Shown here: in pieces, positions 17,979-26,909 of the stretch
Layout: the number at the start of each line of letters is the position of its first letter
How positions within the stretch are numbered: the stretch's first letter is position 1
NCBI RefSeq assembly: GCF_009931655.1
Contig: NZ_CP047984.1
Span: 2,559,001-2,623,000, forward strand
DNA from: Pontibacter russatus
GTDB taxonomy: Bacteria > Bacteroidota > Bacteroidia > Cytophagales > Hymenobacteraceae
Direction of reading: 5' to 3'
Length of the DNA: 64,000 bases
Notes under the pieces: model-generated
The model's database searches: none
What the model saw: the letters and a program-made list of their open reading frames with translations, nothing else
What the model was told of the DNA's origin: nothing
Position numbers and translations under genes: made by a program

Positions 17979-18743
17979 ATGTCAATAACAACAGAAACGG
18001 AACTGATCGGGATGAGAAAGGCAAGCGAAGCCGTTGCCTGCACTTTGAAGGAAATGCGAGACTACGCTCAACCCGGTATGACAACAAAACAATTGGACAA
18101 CTACGGGGCAAAAGTCCTGTCGGATTTCGGAGCAAAATCTGCACCGTACCTAACCTATGGTTTTCCTGGTTTTACTTGTATAAGCGTAAACAACGAATTT
18201 TGCCACGGTATTCCGTCCGACAACAGAATACTGAAAGAAGGCGATTTGGTCAATATTGATGTTTCAGCCGAACTCAACGGCTTTTGGTCGGACAACGGAA
18301 ACTCATTTGTGCTTGGCGAAGACATCCATCAACACCAGAAACTGATAGACGCTTCAAAACAGATTTTGCGTAAAGCAATCTACAATATAAAAGGTGGGGT
18401 CCGTATTTCAGACATAGGGCACCTCATAGAAACAGAAGCGAAGAAACGCGGCTACAAAGTAATCAAGAACCTGACGGGACATGGAGTAGGCAGAAGCCTT
18501 CATGAAGAGCCAAGCGAAATAGCAAATTACAAAGACCGTTTTAACCTGACCAGGTTTAAGAAAAACGCTGTTGTTGCCATTGAAACATTTATATCAACAA
18601 CATCAACGTATGCCGAAACCCTAAATGATGGCTGGACAATGGTCGGAAACAAAGGTGGCTTTATGGCACAGCACGAACATACCATTGTAGTTACTGACGG
18701 GGAACCGATTGTGTTGACAGAAAAAAATGAAATATGGAATTGA
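17979..18743 (+). CDS. map: Type I methionine aminopeptidase (low-GC, possibly acquired)
   Basis: Removes the initiator methionine from nascent proteins. 254 aa from the ATG at 17979 (an ATG two codons earlier is possible). All five metal ligands can be placed: the two Asp in NIDVSAELNGFWSDNG, His in GHGVGRSLHEEP, Glu in AIETFI and Glu in HEHTIVVTDGEPIVLTE-type tail; the substrate His is in NEFCHGIP. Codon use is visibly richer in A/T than in hemB or the next genes, and the upstream region shares a 19-mer with the low-GC island at 35.9 kb, so horizontal acquisition of an extra map copy is likely (inference). Confidence 0.93.
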   Translation: MSITTETELIGMRKASEAVACTLKEMRDYAQPGMTTKQLDNYGAKVLSDFGAKSAPYLTYGFPGFTCISVNNEFCHGIPSDNRILKEGDLVNIDVSAELNGFWSDNGNSFVLGEDIHQHQKLIDASKQILRKAIYNIKGGVRISDIGHLIETEAKKRGYKVIKNLTGHGVGRSLHEEPSEIANYKDRFNLTRFKKNAVVAIETFISTTSTYAETLNDGWTMVGNKGGFMAQHEHTIVVTDGEPIVLTEKNEIWN

Positions 18744-18966
18744 AAGACAAAGAAGACAAAGACAGGAAAGCCAGGACTACTAACATTGGTTTGGTGAAGG
18801 CGGGCTGACGTGTTTTGCAAAGGCATCTATACAAGGTTTAGCATATATACCTCGACTGCCCTTCTTAAAGCCCTAACCCGTCGGCGGCAATCAAAGACTT
18901 AGTTATCGCCCGGAATCCAGTAGATTTAGTCAGGAGAATGATATATAAACAAACACCCGCATTTTC

Positions 18967-19611
18967 TTGGAGATAAATTTCACGACTGTAATCGACCTGT
19001 CAGGGACCTTTGCCTTTGCCATCAGTGGGATCAGGTTAGCATCAGGCAAGCAGATTGACTGGTTTGGCGCCTATATCATTGGCCTGGTAACGGCTATCGG
19101 AGGCGGAACAACCAGGGATTTGCTGCTTGACGTAACGCCGTTCTGGATGGAGGACGGCAAATACTTCCTGACAACGGGCGTGGCGCTGCTCGCCACTTTG
19201 CTGTTCAAGGACAAGCTGTTCAGGTTAGGCAACACGCTGTTCTTGTTTGATTCCATTGGCCTCGGGCTGTTTACAATCGTTGGCATCAGCAAAAGCCTTG
19301 AGGCGGGCCTGCCCTTTTGGGTTTGCATCGCCATGGGCACTATCACGGGCACAGTCGGGGGTGTCGTTCGGGATGTGCTGCTAAACGAGGTGCCGCTCCT
19401 GTTCCGGAAGGATATATATGCGCTTGCCTGTGTAGCAGGAGGAGTTGTTTATTTCATGTGCCGCCACTTCAGCCTCCCGGCAGGCCTGACGGAACTGGTT
19501 GCGGCATCTACAGTCATCTTAATCAGGATAATAGCGCTTAAATTCCATATCCATCTGCCGATACTAAGCTCCATAACGACTGATACCGGTGATAATGAAA
19601 ACAAATCATAG
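18967..19611 (+). CDS. Trimeric intracellular cation channel (TRIC/YicG, UPF0126) family protein
   Basis: Membrane protein of 214 aa with the two-fold repeated UPF0126 architecture: about seven hydrophobic helices, with the glycine-rich motifs GLVTAIGGGTTRDLLL (about 34-56) and MGTITGTVGGVVRDVLLNEVP (about 123-143) in each half. Bacterial TRIC homologues are potassium-permeable channels. The start is a TTG at 18967; an in-frame stop at 18946 leaves no upstream ATG, and the conserved VIDLSGTFAFAISG begins at residue 8, so the TTG gives a full-length N-terminus. The C-terminus ends in a polar tail. Confidence 0.87.
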   Translation: MEINFTTVIDLSGTFAFAISGIRLASGKQIDWFGAYIIGLVTAIGGGTTRDLLLDVTPFWMEDGKYFLTTGVALLATLLFKDKLFRLGNTLFLFDSIGLGLFTIVGISKSLEAGLPFWVCIAMGTITGTVGGVVRDVLLNEVPLLFRKDIYALACVAGGVVYFMCRHFSLPAGLTELVAASTVILIRIIALKFHIHLPILSSITTDTGDNENKS

Positions 19612-19696
19612 CTACCGCCACCAGCAAGGTGTATGAGTAACAGCTTCCTGTTGTAAGCTACTATTCATCAAGAAAAAATCAATATAAATAACATAC

Positions 19697-20452
19697 ATGC
19701 ACAACACCATTCTACTAAAATTGCTGCAACTAATTCCAGTGTTCAGCCTTCTGCTGGCAGTTTCTTTTGCCGTAAGTGCCCAGGAGGCAGACAGCATCTG
19801 GTATGACAAAAAGTGGAAGGAAACCACTTCACCAGAAGAGCGCTTTTACCTGAGGACAATCAGTACCGTAGCGGGAGCAAATAGCTTTGAAGTAACGGAC
19901 CATTATCCGGATGGCAGCGTGCAAATGAAAGGCTACTTCTCTTCAATAAAACCTGAAGTCAGACAGGGAGAGTTTCACTACTTTTCTGAAACAGGAGTTC
20001 TGACCCTGAAAAATATCTGGGTAAATAACATTGTAGCAGAAACCTTCAGCTATGACACTACCGGTAAGCAGACGCAACATATTATTAAAAGAGAATACTT
20101 GGCTACCTTATCTCCAGAGGAAAAATTCGAGAAATACGGCATTAAAGAGATTGATAAGCACCCTGAGTTTCCTGGAGGGCAGGATTCCTTTTTAGCCTTC
20201 CTTTCTGAGAACATGGTCTATCCCTCCAAGGCTGTGCAGGAAAAGATAGAAGGAAGAGTTATTATCGCAGTTACAATCAATAAACGAGGCAAACTTGAAG
20301 AGGCAAGAATTCTTCAGTCGGCTCACCCACTTTTAGATGAAGAAGCGCTAAGAGTAGCAAAGACTTTACCTAAGAAAGGGTGGGCACCCGCCCAAGATAA
20401 AGGAGGAAACATTTCTGCTGATTTCACCTTTCCTGTTCTGTTTAAGTTATAG
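19697..20452 (+). CDS. Energy transducer TonB C-terminal-domain protein
   Basis: 251 aa. An N-terminal hydrophobic segment (about 8-28, LIPVFSLLLAVSFAVSAQEA) looks like a cleaved signal peptide rather than the membrane anchor of true TonB. A middle region with DGSVQMKGYFSS-type repeats resembles MORN-like toxin-antidote variants found in Bacteroidota. The C-terminal about 95 residues are a TonB_C domain (HPEFPGGQDSFLAFLSEN, IEGRVIIAVTINKRG, HPLLDEEALRVAKTLP). Such periplasmic TonB-domain proteins are abundant in the phylum; function unknown. Confidence 0.85.
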   Translation: MHNTILLKLLQLIPVFSLLLAVSFAVSAQEADSIWYDKKWKETTSPEERFYLRTISTVAGANSFEVTDHYPDGSVQMKGYFSSIKPEVRQGEFHYFSETGVLTLKNIWVNNIVAETFSYDTTGKQTQHIIKREYLATLSPEEKFEKYGIKEIDKHPEFPGGQDSFLAFLSENMVYPSKAVQEKIEGRVIIAVTINKRGKLEEARILQSAHPLLDEEALRVAKTLPKKGWAPAQDKGGNISADFTFPVLFKL

Positions 20453-20455
20453 CGA

Positions 20456-20488
20456 CAATCATCTTGCTGCTTCCGCAAAAGATGATTG
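20456..20488. terminator. Hairpin between convergent genes
   Basis: Perfect 10-bp stem CAATCATCTT / AAGATGATTG (20456-20465 with 20479-20488), no T run; probable terminator or stabiliser at the TonB-like / oxidoreductase junction. Confidence 0.45.
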
Positions 20489-20512
20489 CCCGGAACAGCC
20501 TTGTGGAGTCTG

Positions 20513-21631
20513 TTATGCTTTCAGTTCCACCTTCTTGCCTGTTTTCACGGCCTGGTAGATGGCGTCGATGATTTTCAGATCTTTCAGGCCCTCTTCGCCG
20601 TCCACGGGCACCACGGGCTTTTTACCTTCCAGAATAATGCCCGCCATCTCGTCCATCTGCACCGTCTGGTGCATCTGGTGCGGCTGGGTCAGTTCGCCCT
20701 TGTGCGTGCGCCCTTTGATGGGGCCGTAGCCGGTGGCAGGCTGCAACTCGGCAAATCCTTCTTTGCCGTTCAGGAAAAAGCGGTCGAGGTTGCTCATGCT
20801 GTAGGTCGAGAGGCAGGAGGCCACCGCCCCGCTCGGGAAGCCCAACTGGAACTGGATGGTCTCGTCCACGCCTTCCTTAAATTTCACCGGGTCTGTTTTA
20901 GTTTCCTGCGCCGTCACCCACACAGGCTCCTCGCCCACCATATAGCGCGCACCGTTAATGGAGTAAATCCCGATGTCCATCATCGCGCCGCCGCCCGCCA
21001 GTTGCTTGTTCAGCCGCCACTGGTTTGGGTCTCCTATCGTGAAGCCGCTCAGGCCCTGGAAAAACATAATCTTGCCCAGTTCCCCGGCCTCCCGCATCCG
21101 GATAATCTCCAGCGTTTTGGGCTCGAAGTGCAACCTGTAGCCCACCAGCAGTTTTACATTCGCTTTGTTGCAGGCGTCTATCATCTCCTGCCCCTCTTTG
21201 GCGTTAATGGCCATCGGCTTTTCACAGATAGCGTGCTTCCCGGCTTTGGCCACCCGTATCACCTGGTCGTGGTGGAGAGCGTTTGGCGTGATGACGTACA
21301 CCGCGTCAATGTCGGGGTTGTCTTTGATGGCGTCGAAGTTTTCGTAGTTGTAGCAGTTCTTGGCCGGGATGTTGTACTTGCCCTGCCAGTCTTTGACCTT
21401 AGAGGGCGTGCCGCTGATAACCCCCACCAGCTTCGCTTTCTTAGAGGCCTGCATGGCCTCCGCCACCCGCGTTCCGTAACTGCCCAGCCCCATGATGGCT
21501 ACCCGCAGCACCGGCCCCTGGTAAGGCTGCCGGAACAGACTCTCTGCACTTGGCAAACCGGAAAAACTCAGAAAAGGCAGCCCAATGGCCGAAAAAGTAA
21601 GCTTCTGTAAAAAGTCGCGGCGCGTATCCAT
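20513..21631 (-). CDS. Gfo/Idh/MocA-family oxidoreductase with Tat-like signal
   Basis: NAD(P)-dependent sugar or polyol oxidoreductase, 372 aa. The N-terminus MDTRRDFLQKLTFSAIGLPF is a twin-arginine (RRDF) export signal, so the enzyme probably acts in the periplasm with bound cofactor, as glucose-fructose oxidoreductase does. The Rossmann motif is VAIMGLGSYGTRVAE (about 47-61), and the catalytic EKP is in HAICEKPMAINAKEGQ (about 140). The C-terminal Gfo domain (GGGAMMDIGIYSINGARYM) is complete. Substrate unknown. Confidence 0.92.
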   Translation of the reverse strand: MDTRRDFLQKLTFSAIGLPFLSFSGLPSAESLFRQPYQGPVLRVAIMGLGSYGTRVAEAMQASKKAKLVGVISGTPSKVKDWQGKYNIPAKNCYNYENFDAIKDNPDIDAVYVITPNALHHDQVIRVAKAGKHAICEKPMAINAKEGQEMIDACNKANVKLLVGYRLHFEPKTLEIIRMREAGELGKIMFFQGLSGFTIGDPNQWRLNKQLAGGGAMMDIGIYSINGARYMVGEEPVWVTAQETKTDPVKFKEGVDETIQFQLGFPSGAVASCLSTYSMSNLDRFFLNGKEGFAELQPATGYGPIKGRTHKGELTQPHQMHQTVQMDEMAGIILEGKKPVVPVDGEEGLKDLKIIDAIYQAVKTGKKVELKA

Positions 21632-21994
21632 AGCGGTCAGTTATATACAAATTATATATAGAGTGAGGCAAGCGTAATAACAATCTTCAATATATGCAAA
21701 GGAATCATAATATGAAATAATTAGAGCCGACGTGCTGATAAATTGCTGCAGCCTCAAGAAGGAAGCACGAAACCTTATGAAAAAAGACATAGCTTATATA
21801 TGGCGCATCATTGCCGGAGCGCGAACCTGGCGGCCTCTCACACTCATAATTTCGCACAGCGCCAGCCGCCTGGGCAACAGGTAAACAGCTTTTGCTGAAG
21901 CGGATAAATTCTGGCCCAGTTTTGGAACGACTTTGCCGCTATCGCGCTTTTATAGTACCTTGACAAGAACGTAACGTTACCGCAACCTTTGTTT
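21632..21994. other. Divergent intergenic region before the subtilase gene
   Basis: About 360 bases, AT-rich near 21650-21720. A perfect 10-bp palindrome GTAACGTTAC (21971-21980) sits 15 bases before the protease start and could be an operator. A 35-codon frame at 21777 was not accepted. Confidence 0.4.
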
Positions 21995-24900
21995 ATGAGA
22001 AGATTGAGCCTCTGGCTTGTCGCCCTATGGCTGGCCGCTGCCGTTCCGGCGCTCGCGCAACGAGGTAAAACCCCCATCCGTGCCAATACCGAAGCGCTGC
22101 AGCGGATAGCTGTCTCTGCCGAGAAAGACTACAAGGCGGGCCGGGCCAGGGCAATTGAGCTGGCGCACAGGAAGGGCTGGGTAATAGAAAGCACCTCCAA
22201 AGACGGCACCCATATCTCACTGCAGGGGCTGGATGCCAAAGGCCTGCCCATTTACTACATCACGTACAACAACGCCCGCGCCGCCGCTACCACCAAAACA
22301 GACCAGCTGTGGGCGGGCGGCTCGCTGGGCCTTAGCCTGAGCGGCGCCAGCAGTGCGGTGGTCTCCCGGCTGGCGATATGGGACGGCGGCAAAATCAGGG
22401 CAACACACCAGGAGTTGAAGGGGCGCGTGCAGCAGGCAGACGACGCCAAAGAAAACAACGAGCATGCCACCCACGTGGCCGGCACCATGATAGCCGCCGG
22501 CGTGAACCCCGTGGCAAGAGGCATGGCACACGGCGCCAGCCTGCAAGCATATGATTTCAACGGCGATGAGGCCGAGATGGCCAAAGCTGCGGCAAGCCTG
22601 CTGGTATCGAACCACTCGTACGGGGCCATATCCGGGTGGCGCTACAACGATGAGCGGAAAGGCACTGACGAAGACCCGTACTGGGAGTGGTGGGGCGACA
22701 CCGACATCAGCAAAACAGAGGATTACCGCTTCGGCTACTACGACAGGCAATCGGCCAGTTGGGACAGAATCGCCTATAATGCACCCTACTACCTGATTGT
22801 GAAGTCTGTGGGCAATAACCGGGGGGAGCAGGGGCCTGCGGTGGGCGAGCCATACTTCCAGCGCGACAGCGACGGGAAATTTACCCTGGTGAAGTCGCGC
22901 CCGGCCAACCTGAGCAGCAACGACGGCTACGATGCCATTTCCACGGCGGGAAACGCCAAAAACATTCTGGCCGTTGGGGCTGTGGCCCCACTGGCCGATG
23001 GCTACACCAGGCCGGAGGATGTGCTGGTGTCCTCGTTCAGCAGCTATGGCCCCACCGACGACGGCCGCATCAAACCGGACATTGTCGGGAACGGCGTGGC
23101 CGTGCTTTCCAGCGCCGCTGGCAGCGACCGCGACTATACCACCCTGAGCGGCACCTCCATGTCGGCACCGAACGTGTCGGGCACGCTCCTGCTGCTGCAG
23201 GAGCACTACGCTAACCTGCACGGCGGCGCTGTGATGCGCGCCGCCACCCTCAAAGCCCTCGCCATCCATACCGCCGACGAGGCAGGCACCGCCAAGGGCC
23301 CCGATTATATATATGGCTGGGGGCTTCTGGATGCCGTGAGCGCCGCCAACATGATTACCAACACCAGGGGCACCCACCTGATACAGGAGAAATCGCTGGA
23401 GCAGGGCAAGCCGCAGACGCTTACAGTGCGTGCCTCGGGGGCCGGTCCGCTGCGTGTCACCATCTCCTGGACAGACCCCGAAGGCAGCGTGGCCCAGATA
23501 GGCAGCAACGCCCTGAACAACCGCACTCCGCGCCTCGTGAATGACCTGGATGTGCGCGTTACCGGCAAAGGCACCACTTATCTGCCCTGGACGCTGGACC
23601 CCACCGCCCCTGACGTGGCCGCCAAACCCGGCGACAACGTGCGCGACAACGTGGAGCAGGTGCTGGTGGAGAACGCCGTGCCCGGCGAAACCTACACCAT
23701 TACCATCAGCAACAAAGGCACCCTCACGAAAGGGCCGCAGGCATACGCGCTGCTGGTGAGCGGTGCCGGAGGCGCCACCGTGTGCGCCAGCGCCCCAGCC
23801 TCAGAGGCCGGCGCCAAAATCACCAGCTTCGCCATCGGCGGCAAAACAGTGGCCGGTGCGTCGGGCTGCACCACCTATCGCAACCTCACCAGCAACGTCT
23901 TCACCCTGGAGCCGGACCAGGCCCAGGCCATCAGCATCGTAACGGGCTCCTGCGCCGCCGATGCCGCCAAAGTAGTAAAAGTGTTTGCCGACTGGAATGG
24001 GGACGGGGAGTTTACAGACGCCGGAGAGACGGTGGCCACATCAGATGTGCTGAACGGAACGGCAACTTTTACGGGTACAATCAAGGCTCCGGCAACCGCT
24101 GTAGTGGGGGATAGGGTGCGCCTGCGCGTAGTGCTGCAGGAGACGCAGGATGCCGCCAGCGTAAGCGCCTGCGGCGGCTATGCCCGCGGCGAAACGCAGG
24201 ACTACCTGCTGCAGTTCTCGCAGCCGGGCAAAGACATCGCCGTAACGTCTGTCATACCATTGGGCACTTCGCTCTGCGCCACCTCTTCGCAGTCTGTGGC
24301 GGTCAGTATCCGCAACCTGGGCGCTGTGGCGCAGAAAAACATCCCGGTCACCATCAGCGTACGCGAAAACGGCACCGAAGTCACCCAACTCACCGGCCTA
24401 TATACCGCCACTTTGGAGCCGTTTGCGGAAGCCGAAATGCTACTGGAGGATAACTTTGCCACCAGGGCAGGCAGCACTTATGAACTGGTCGCACTCTCGA
24501 ACCTGGCCGGTGATGCCATCAGCGCCAATAACCGGATGCAGCGCACGTTTACCGTGCAGCCGAACCTGGCGGCACCTGCAGGCATATCGGCTACCTACTG
24601 TGGCGACAACCCTATTTTAACCTTGTCACACCAGGGGGAGGGCACCATCTTCTGGTATAGCTCGCCTACCAGTATGCAGCCGTTGGCGGCAGGCAACGGC
24701 GTGCAACTGCCCGTAAGCCAGGTGAATGGCACTTTGTATGCGGCTTACAATGATTTTGAGGGCACTGCTGGCCCATCCGATAAAACGTTTGCCACCGGCG
24801 GCGGGTACAATCAGTTTTCGCCGGATGTGCTGGTGACGGCCCAGGCGCCACTCGTGCTGGAATCCGCCCGTCTATATATAGGCCATGGCGGCAGAATCAC

Positions 24901-25759
24901 GTTTACGGCTTTTGATGCAGACGGCGTGCCGGTATCATCGCGCACGCTGCAGGTAAGGCCCACCCGCAGCCCGGCTGCCCCCGACGCCCAGCCTGACGAC
25001 GCAGCAGACAAGGGCGCCATCTACTACCTCGGCCTGGAACTGCCGGAGGCGGGCAACTACCGGATAGCCATCTCTTACGAGGACGGGGCCACCATTTTCC
25101 GGAGCAACGTGGGCGTGAAGGGCTATCCCTTTGAGATTCCGAACGTGTTTGCCATCACCGGCAACACCGCCTCGACTACGCCGGAAGAATATTACTACTA
25201 CTTCTACGACCTGAAGGTGCGCGGCCTGGGCTGCGAAAGCGAGCGGGTGGCAGTGCCGCTGATTGAAGGCGCCCCGCTGCCACAGCCTGTTGTCACACGC
25301 GAGGGGCAAAGGCTGGTGTCCAGCATTGCGGAGGGCAGCCACCAGTGGTTTGCAGATGGCAGGCCAATAGAGGGCGCCACAGCCCACGAGTACACCCCGA
25401 CATCAAGCGGGCTCTATACCGTGATGGTGGCAAAGGACGGCTGTATATCGGAGGCCTCTGCGGCGCTGCGGTTTGATTTTGAGTCCTCGGAGCGTGCCGT
25501 GAGCGCTGATTTGCTCGCTTTCCCCAACCCCAGCAAGAACGGCATGTTCAGCCTGACACTGGAGACGCAGGGCCCGCAGGATATCGCCATTGAGGTGGTA
25601 GACCTGCTGGGCAAGCAGGTATATAGCGGCACCGCCAAACAGTTTAACGGCCAGTACAGGGCAGAGATTGACCTGACCACCCACTCATCGGGCCTATACC
25701 TCCTGCGGGTGCAGCACGGCGATAAGCTGGAAACCAGCAAGCTGCTCATCCGGCGCTAG
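21995..25759 (+). CDS. Secreted S8 (subtilisin-like) serine protease with GEVED and T9SS sorting domains
   Basis: 1254 aa from the ATG at 21995 (a TTG two codons earlier is unlikely). Signal peptide MRRLSLWLVALWLAAAVPALAQ. The subtilase triad is visible: Asp in LAIWDGGKI (about 130), His in HATHVAGTM (about 157) and Ser in LSGTSMSAPNVSG (about 388), followed by a jelly-roll P-like domain. Around 660-745 is a GEVED-type domain (FADWNGDGEFTDAGE and ARGETQDYLLQF), then Ig/CARDB-like repeats, and a final T9SS sorting domain (LLAFPNPSKNGMFSL ... HSSGLYLLRVQ). It is likely exported by the T9SS and surface-linked. A perfect palindromic terminator follows. Confidence 0.93.
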   Translation: MRRLSLWLVALWLAAAVPALAQRGKTPIRANTEALQRIAVSAEKDYKAGRARAIELAHRKGWVIESTSKDGTHISLQGLDAKGLPIYYITYNNARAAATTKTDQLWAGGSLGLSLSGASSAVVSRLAIWDGGKIRATHQELKGRVQQADDAKENNEHATHVAGTMIAAGVNPVARGMAHGASLQAYDFNGDEAEMAKAAASLLVSNHSYGAISGWRYNDERKGTDEDPYWEWWGDTDISKTEDYRFGYYDRQSASWDRIAYNAPYYLIVKSVGNNRGEQGPAVGEPYFQRDSDGKFTLVKSRPANLSSNDGYDAISTAGNAKNILAVGAVAPLADGYTRPEDVLVSSFSSYGPTDDGRIKPDIVGNGVAVLSSAAGSDRDYTTLSGTSMSAPNVSGTLLLLQEHYANLHGGAVMRAATLKALAIHTADEAGTAKGPDYIYGWGLLDAVSAANMITNTRGTHLIQEKSLEQGKPQTLTVRASGAGPLRVTISWTDPEGSVAQIGSNALNNRTPRLVNDLDVRVTGKGTTYLPWTLDPTAPDVAAKPGDNVRDNVEQVLVENAVPGETYTITISNKGTLTKGPQAYALLVSGAGGATVCASAPASEAGAKITSFAIGGKTVAGASGCTTYRNLTSNVFTLEPDQAQAISIVTGSCAADAAKVVKVFADWNGDGEFTDAGETVATSDVLNGTATFTGTIKAPATAVVGDRVRLRVVLQETQDAASVSACGGYARGETQDYLLQFSQPGKDIAVTSVIPLGTSLCATSSQSVAVSIRNLGAVAQKNIPVTISVRENGTEVTQLTGLYTATLEPFAEAEMLLEDNFATRAGSTYELVALSNLAGDAISANNRMQRTFTVQPNLAAPAGISATYCGDNPILTLSHQGEGTIFWYSSPTSMQPLAAGNGVQLPVSQVNGTLYAAYNDFEGTAGPSDKTFATGGGYNQFSPDVLVTAQAPLVLESARLYIGHGGRITFTAFDADGVPVSSRTLQVRPTRSPAAPDAQPDDAADKGAIYYLGLELPEAGNYRIAISYEDGATIFRSNVGVKGYPFEIPNVFAITGNTASTTPEEYYYYFYDLKVRGLGCESERVAVPLIEGAPLPQPVVTREGQRLVSSIAEGSHQWFADGRPIEGATAHEYTPTSSGLYTVMVAKDGCISEASAALRFDFESSERAVSADLLAFPNPSKNGMFSLTLETQGPQDIAIEVVDLLGKQVYSGTAKQFNGQYRAEIDLTTHSSGLYLLRVQHGDKLETSKLLIRR

Positions 25760-25774
25760 ACCATATATGACAGC

Positions 25775-25816
25775 AAAGAAAATGGCAGGCTATATATAGC
25801 CTGCCATTTTCTTTTA
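25775..25816. terminator. Perfect 40-bp palindromic terminator
   Basis: Bases 25775-25814 are a perfect palindrome (20-bp arms, no loop other than the TATATATA centre), with flanking T residues on the plus strand. It follows the subtilase gene and faces the convergent GroES-like gene. Confidence 0.8.
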
Positions 25817-25869
25817 ATTCTGACTTGTAAAGCGGCCAGCGCATAAGCAAGGGCGGCCACAGCACAGCG

Positions 25870-26262
25870 CTACAAATCCTCTTCGCGCACCAGCATCAGC
25901 ACCGCCGACTGCGGCACAATGAAGTAACGCTCGCCCAGGTAGTTTATCTCGATAGCGTCTCGCTGCAGGTAGATGGCCAGGTCGCCTTCTTTGGCCTGGA
26001 GCGGTATATAGCGCACCTCTTCCTCCTCCTGCCCCAGGGGCTCTTCGTCAAAGCCATAGTCGGCCGGAATCGGATAGCCGGGGCCCACGCGCATGATGTA
26101 GCCTTCCTGCACCTTCTCGCGCTCCTGCACGCCCGGCGGCAGGTACAGGCCGCTCTTGGTCTGCTCACGGGTGGTTTTGGGCTTTATCAGCACACGATCA
26201 CCTACAATGATGATCTTCTCTAGCTTGTTCTTCTCAGAAATCCTCATCGGCAAAGTCTGCAT
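25870..26262 (-). CDS. GroES/Cpn10-like co-chaperone, divergent
   Basis: 130 aa. The N-terminal KIIIVGDRVLIKPKTTREQT and KSGLYLPPGVQEREKVQEG (the mobile loop region) are clearly GroES-like, and the C-terminal part (LQRDAIEINYLGERYFIVPQSAVLMLV) matches the last Cpn10 strands. A Glu-rich insertion (DEEPLGQEEEEVRY, about 73-87) makes it longer than the usual 90-100 aa. No groEL is adjacent, so this is probably a second, specialised Cpn10 rather than the housekeeping GroES. It begins one base after the stop of the upstream lipoprotein gene, so the two are translationally coupled. Confidence 0.87.
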   Translation of the reverse strand: MQTLPMRISEKNKLEKIIIVGDRVLIKPKTTREQTKSGLYLPPGVQEREKVQEGYIMRVGPGYPIPADYGFDEEPLGQEEEEVRYIPLQAKEGDLAIYLQRDAIEINYLGERYFIVPQSAVLMLVREEDL

Positions 26263-26263
26263 G

Positions 26264-26794
26264 TTATATCGGGTCAGCTGTTACTTTAAAGCGCATGTCG
26301 GCCTTAATGGTTATATCCTCTGAAACAGGCTTGGCCAGCTCGGCCTTCGTCCGGATGCTGTAGGTTTCTCCCTTGATGAATTCATCCAGCTTGGCGTTCG
26401 TCGACTTCAGGTTCAGCGTGGTGGCGTTGGCCGGCACCTCGTCCAGGTACGCAATCTTTACTTCGTCTTTGCCCTCGCTCGATATATAAATCTCTATCTT
26501 TTTCAGGAAATCGAAGTTCTCGGTGGCTGGCTCCGTAATGCTTAGCGTCAGCCTGTTCAGTGTAACATCCTTTACCAGTTCTGCGCGGGTTTTGTTGTTC
26601 TTAAAGGTCTCTTCGGAGTTGGTGGTGACCGTAACGGGCGTGAGCGGCACGAGCGCACCTATCGGAAAATGCGACTCGACTATAATGGTTTCCTCTTCTT
26701 CGATGTAAAACGTAAGCAGGTCGTCTATTTTCTCACAGGCCGCGGCCACCAGGGCAAAAAACAGTATGGCAACAAAAAATGGTTTCTTCATCAC
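26264..26794 (-). CDS. Hypothetical lipoprotein coupled to the GroES-like gene
   Basis: 176 aa, unrecognised. A signal with lipobox VAAAC (Cys about 20) indicates a lipoprotein; the rest is rich in beta-type alternating residues and Asp/Glu/Lys (VTVTTNSEETFKNNKTRAELV, LNRLTLSITEP), consistent with an Ig-like or immunoglobulin-fold periplasmic domain. It is the first gene of a two-gene unit with the GroES-like protein (1-nt gap). A good Bacteroidota promoter lies about 75 nt upstream. Function unknown. Confidence 0.75.
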   Translation of the reverse strand: MMKKPFFVAILFFALVAAACEKIDDLLTFYIEEEETIIVESHFPIGALVPLTPVTVTTNSEETFKNNKTRAELVKDVTLNRLTLSITEPATENFDFLKKIEIYISSEGKDEVKIAYLDEVPANATTLNLKSTNAKLDEFIKGETYSIRTKAELAKPVSEDITIKADMRFKVTADPI

Positions 26795-26867
26795 AATAAG
26801 GGCTTAACGTAATGGATTTAAATGCAATTAGTGGTAGGGAGAAGCACCTAAGCTGCTCTCCCTGCCA

Positions 26868-26902
26868 CAAATTTACAAACGCCAACGCATTTTAGGTACA
26901 AA
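26868..26902 (-). promoter_or_regulatory. Promoter of the lipoprotein / GroES-like unit
   Basis: On the minus strand TTTG (26902-26899), 23-nt spacer, TAAATTTG (26875-26868), matching the Bacteroidota consensus. Confidence 0.6.
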
Positions 26903-26909
26903 TTCCCGG

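Noticed and set aside
18744-18912. A full attC site downstream of map
   Set aside because: CTAACATTG and a later GTTATCGCC are present, but no convincing arm pairing could be drawn between them.
21777-21884. 35-codon frame beginning MKKDIAYIWRI
   Set aside because: No supporting promoter, terminator or recognisable feature; composition looks accidental.
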